Position numbers and translations under genes: made by a program. From DQWO01 sp964478545 (lineage in GTDB: Bacteria; Desulfobacterota; Anaeroferrophillalia; Anaeroferrophillales; Anaeroferrophillaceae), in contig CAYZIS010000013.1 of NCBI GenBank assembly GCA_964478545.1, positions 1-64,000 on the forward strand: a stretch of DNA of 64,000 bases. Direction: 5' to 3'. This document shows, piece after piece, positions 61,049-64,000 of the stretch. Below the pieces are notes generated by a model. The model was not told the DNA's origin and searched no databases. It saw only the letters and a list, made by a program, of their open reading frames with translations. The first letter of the stretch is position 1; each line of letters opens with the position of its first letter.

Positions 61049-63538
61049 ATGAAACTGAAATTGACACTAAGATTTGTGCTGTTGACCATCTGTATCTGGG
61101 GATGTATTGATTCCCTGGTGATTTCGGCTGGCTATGCCCGAGCCGATGACCAGGTGATCGGGGCCCAGATTTCAGTGCTTGAACAGAAGACGCCGGCAGA
61201 GCTGCAGAGCTTTTTTGCTCGGCTGCGGAACAGCGGTTTCAATACCGTCGTTCTGAGGGTGTTTCACAACCGCTGTGACCGCTATCACCGGTTTGATCAT
61301 TCAACGAGCACAACACCGCCGAAAGAAGGGGTCTATTTCCAAACCTCCCAGGTGCCGGTGGTCAACAACCTGCTGCCTGATGTCTGTCGTGCGGCCCATG
61401 CCGAAGGATTGCGGATTTTCGCCTGGATGACGACCCTGCAGGCTAATTACAGTTACCGTGATTTGCCCCGGGTCTACGCTTACGATTTTCTCCACAACCG
61501 TTATCAGCAAACCGGTGCTCTTGATCCAGCGGCTGAAAAAAACCGGCAGTTTCTGACGGCGTTATACCGTGACCTGGCTGCCAATCCCATTGACGGCATT
61601 CTCTTCCAGGATGACCTCCAGCTCAAACATGCCGAGGGGTTCCATCGCGATCCAGCTGGCAAGTCATTTGTCCCCAACGGGGAAACGCTGTATCGTTATG
61701 GTGAGGAGGGGAAGCGGATTACTGATTATCGACCGGCCTTCTGGAAGTGGAATGAACAAAAAGCATCTTCTCTCCAGTGCCTGGCTAATTCCATTATGGA
61801 GGCCTGCCGGCAGGTGAAACCTGGCTTGCGGTTTGCTCAGAATATTCATTATGAACTTTTGCTGAAACCGCGCTGGGGTCGGGCTTGGTTCTCCCAGACG
61901 CCTGAGTCGCTGGTTTCTTCAGCCGCCAATTATTTTTTTGTCATGTCTTTTCAGCGGCAAATCCGTCAGGAACTTGACGTTGTTTCGGATAAGGAACTTG
62001 ATGAAGTCATGAACCGGATGTTTTGTTCCAACCCGCTTTTGGACCAGAACCAGCATCAGCTGATTTTCAAACTTCAGGTGACAGACTGGCAGAGCGGTGA
62101 ACCTGAATCACCCAAACGAATGGCCCGGATGCTCCGCCTGTTGAAACAGTCAAATCATCTATCGGCGATCATGACCCCCTATAATAAAAATTATTTTGCC
62201 CGGGAAATAGGAAGTTTTGCCGCTCGGAAAGAGGTTGTCGTTACTCCCGCAGCAATGCCGGCGGCAGACGTTCATCCCGTCGTTGTCAAGCCTTCCCGGA
62301 AACCTGCTAAAGCCAGTTCTGCTCCGGCAAAAGAGAAGAAGAACCTGGTTACCATGACTTTTCGTGATACTGATATAGCTGAAGTTTTTGAGATGTTGGC
62401 AAAAGGATATCGGGTTAACATCCTTATGGGTAAAGGGGTGGATGGTGATGTCTCATGCAGCCTTTATGATATGAAACTGGATGATGCCATCTACACCATT
62501 GCCGAGGCGGTGGGCTGTGGGGTTGAAATGGTAGAGGGTAGCTATCTGATTCTTCCCAAGGATCAGCTCAGCGGCTTGGGCGAGGGCCGTCGGGGTGTTG
62601 AACTATTGACCTATAAATCGCAATTCGTGGCTCCTGACAATCTCAAGGAGGCACTCACTGATCATGTTACCAAAAATGCTAAAATTACCATTGTTAAAGA
62701 AAACAATATGCTGGTAGTTCAGGATACCAAAGAATCCATTTCCCGCATTAAACAACTTTTGAAAGACCTTGACCGGCAGCCGGCCCAGGTCCTGATCGAG
62801 GCTAAAATTCTGGAGATAACTCTTGATAATTCCGAGACGTTCGGCTTAGATTGGAAACGGTTGTTTACCGTGGGAGGAGCTGATGCCACTATTGGCCTCC
62901 AGGGGTTTGCCAACCGGACTGCGACCGGTTTTGTGGCCAGCCTGTTTGACAGTAAAAAAATTGATATTGTTCTGAATGCCCTGAGCACCAAGGGCAGGTT
63001 GCAGACCCTTTCCACCCCAACACTTCTGGCGTTGGAAAACCAGGAAGCTGAAGTGATGATTGGCGGCCGGCAGGGTTACAAAGTAACCACTACCATAAAT
63101 CAGGTAACCTCGGAAAGTATTGAATTCCTTGATTCCGGCGTCATCCTCAAGGTAACGTCATCCATCGATAACCAGGGACGAGTACAGATGCACATTCATC
63201 CGGAGGTGAGCACTGGTTCCTTCCAGGATGGCATTCCTTCCCAGAACACCACCCTGGTGACCACCGATCTCCTGGCTGATGATGGCCAGACAATCTTTAT
63301 CGGCGGCTTGATCAGAGAAAAGACTTATCATTCAAAACAGGGGATTCCAATACTTGGTGATATCCCCCTGGTGGGCAGGGTATTTTCCAGTACTGAAGAG
63401 ACCCTTGGCAAAAGTGAAACCATTATCCTGATTACTCCTCATGTTATCAGCAATGGATATGCTGGAGCCAATCAGAATGAAGTGCGAAAGGCGGCTGAAG
63501 TGGAAGATGAGATAGCGATGAGAAGCCCGAAGAGATGA
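61049..63538 (+). CDS. Fusion of a PgaB-like glycoside-hydrolase domain with a type IV pilus secretin
   Basis: 829 residues from the ATG at 61049; a TTG at 61031 is a less likely start. Signal peptide about 1-33. Residues about 35-395 resemble the C-terminal hydrolase domain of PgaB (family GH153-like TIM barrel): FNTVVLRVF, RIFAWMTTLQANY, the acidic pair in IDGILFQDD (near 180-188) and SAIMTPYNKNYF. A Pro/Ala/Lys linker (about 400-430) leads to the secretin part: STN/N0 (about 434-505), N1 (about 515-590, PDNLKEALTDHVTKNAKITI) and the secretin barrel with GIPILGDIPLVGRVFSS (near 765). The frame is continuous. The protein is expected in the outer membrane with the hydrolase in the periplasm. 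Confidence 0.85.
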   Translation: MKLKLTLRFVLLTICIWGCIDSLVISAGYARADDQVIGAQISVLEQKTPAELQSFFARLRNSGFNTVVLRVFHNRCDRYHRFDHSTSTTPPKEGVYFQTSQVPVVNNLLPDVCRAAHAEGLRIFAWMTTLQANYSYRDLPRVYAYDFLHNRYQQTGALDPAAEKNRQFLTALYRDLAANPIDGILFQDDLQLKHAEGFHRDPAGKSFVPNGETLYRYGEEGKRITDYRPAFWKWNEQKASSLQCLANSIMEACRQVKPGLRFAQNIHYELLLKPRWGRAWFSQTPESLVSSAANYFFVMSFQRQIRQELDVVSDKELDEVMNRMFCSNPLLDQNQHQLIFKLQVTDWQSGEPESPKRMARMLRLLKQSNHLSAIMTPYNKNYFAREIGSFAARKEVVVTPAAMPAADVHPVVVKPSRKPAKASSAPAKEKKNLVTMTFRDTDIAEVFEMLAKGYRVNILMGKGVDGDVSCSLYDMKLDDAIYTIAEAVGCGVEMVEGSYLILPKDQLSGLGEGRRGVELLTYKSQFVAPDNLKEALTDHVTKNAKITIVKENNMLVVQDTKESISRIKQLLKDLDRQPAQVLIEAKILEITLDNSETFGLDWKRLFTVGGADATIGLQGFANRTATGFVASLFDSKKIDIVLNALSTKGRLQTLSTPTLLALENQEAEVMIGGRQGYKVTTTINQVTSESIEFLDSGVILKVTSSIDNQGRVQMHIHPEVSTGSFQDGIPSQNTTLVTTDLLADDGQTIFIGGLIREKTYHSKQGIPILGDIPLVGRVFSSTEETLGKSETIILITPHVISNGYAGANQNEVRKAAEVEDEIAMRSPKR

Positions 63539-63701
63539 AGATTCTCTGCCTGAAATATGTCTTTTGTTCAAAAATCCATCCCGGTTCAAGAAAAAATCAT
63601 TAGCGATTATCCAAAAAGTGTACCGGACATTAGTATCCAGGCATAGCAAGATGACGACCGGGCAATGTCTGGAAGCCGACGAAATCAGACTGAAAAGCTG
63701 C

Positions 63702-63731
63702 TTGACAGCTTTGTGGTTTTATTGCTAATAG
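63702..63731 (+). promoter_or_regulatory. Promoter candidate for tRNA-Leu
   Basis: TTGACA at 63702-63707 matches the -35 consensus. TAATAG at 63726-63731, 18 bases downstream, is a moderate -10. The tRNA starts at 63750, a normal distance. The rest of the 211-bp gap after the secretin gene shows no gene. Confidence 0.55.
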
Positions 63732-63749
63732 CAGTTGCAGAAAATTATC

Positions 63750-63836
63750 GCCGGAGTGGTGAAATTGGTAGACGCACGGGACTCAAAATCCCGCGGGGGC
63801 GACCCCGTCTCGGTTCGATTCCGAGCTTCGGCACCA
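63750..63836 (+). tRNA. tRNA-Leu (anticodon CAA)
   Basis: 87 bases including an encoded CCA. The acceptor arms GCCGGAG and CTTCGGC pair (one G-T), followed by ACCA. The anticodon stem CGGGA/TCCCG holds the loop CTCAAAA, giving anticodon CAA, which reads UUG. A long variable arm (GCGGGGGCGACCCCGT region) is typical of a class II leucine tRNA, and the T-arm has GGTTCGATTCC. TrmL, encoded at 35 kb, modifies the wobble base of this tRNA type. Confidence 0.97.
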
Positions 63837-63844
63837 TTAATATC

Positions 63845-63881
63845 AAGGGGTTACAGTGTGATATCTGTAACCCCTTTTTTA
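63845..63881 (+). terminator. Rho-independent terminator after tRNA-Leu
   Basis: GGGGTTACAG (63847-63856) pairs perfectly with CTGTAACCCC (63865-63874) around an 8-base loop, followed by a run of T from 63875. It ends the tRNA transcript. From here to 64000 no gene is supported. Confidence 0.93.
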
Positions 63882-64000
63882 ATATTTTCTTTGCCTGTGT
63901 AATTACGGCAAAAAATATCAATTTCTTATCAGTTGATTGACCGGTACCTTTATACCTTTTTCCCAGTACATCCATTGCCGATTGAATATGTTTTCCGTTC

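Noticed and set aside
63745..63975. Minus-strand reading frame of 76 codons crossing the tRNA at the window end
   Set aside because: It runs antisense through the whole tRNA-Leu and its terminator. A tRNA-adjacent integrase end was considered, but no recombinase motif is visible and the gene would have to overlap the tRNA.

Overview
The window reads like a chromosomal segment of a Gram-negative, deltaproteobacterial (Desulfobacterota-like) organism. This is inferred from gene content: two FapA/DUF342 proteins, FmdB zinc ribbons, an outer-membrane secretin, TonB, RlpA, a PEP-CTERM-type protein, xerC-hslV-hslU, AddAB and an MSHA-like pilus locus. No rRNA, CRISPR array, prophage or intact insertion sequence is visible.

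Layout. 0.3-4.8 kb (minus): fapA, nadK, recN and a small GNAT acetyltransferase. 5.1-10.2 kb (plus): an M23 peptidase behind a near-consensus promoter, secA and argJ. 10.2-12.5 kb is accessory: a PEP-CTERM-type secreted protein with a candidate sigma-54 promoter, a 74-bp direct repeat and a ParD/RelE-type toxin-antitoxin pair. 12.6-17.1 kb (minus): fapA2, murJ, mltG. 17.2-24.9 kb: an ArsR regulator, two FmdB ribbons, a histidine-kinase-like protein without ATPase domain, TPR-rluD-pgeF-yggT-yggU, tonB and xerC. 25-31.8 kb: hslVU, argB, an RlmL-type methyltransferase, and an SPFH/zinc-ribbon pair. 32-43.6 kb: rlpA, an ABC-F ATPase, trmL, a PAS-GGDEF protein and addAB.

43.9-63.5 kb is the most interesting part: a collinear locus on the plus strand resembling the Vibrio MSHA pilus cluster. 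It encodes minor pilins (one with Asp-rich calcium-type repeats, one a 1072-residue modular adhesin candidate), a sensor kinase, response regulator, HD-GYP protein and STAS protein, the MshE-type ATPase with tandem c-di-GMP-binding-type motifs, the platform protein, three further pseudopilins, a GGDEF protein, PilM/N/O/P-like proteins, and a secretin whose N-terminus is fused to a PgaB-like glycoside-hydrolase domain. The locus therefore seems to carry its own c-di-GMP synthesis, breakdown and receptor, and ends in an outer-membrane channel with a built-in putative polysaccharide hydrolase. A tRNA-Leu(CAA) with a terminator closes the window.

The intergenic DNA holds several small repeat families: a roughly 150-170 bp family in three copies (22.7, 32.9, 40.5 kb), a second family (24.9, 40.7 kb) whose 40.7-kb copy is interrupted by a palindromic element also present inside the addB reading frame, and terminal-inverted-repeat elements at 0.1 and 31.8 kb. 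Every functional assignment rests on motifs read by eye; no database search was run.
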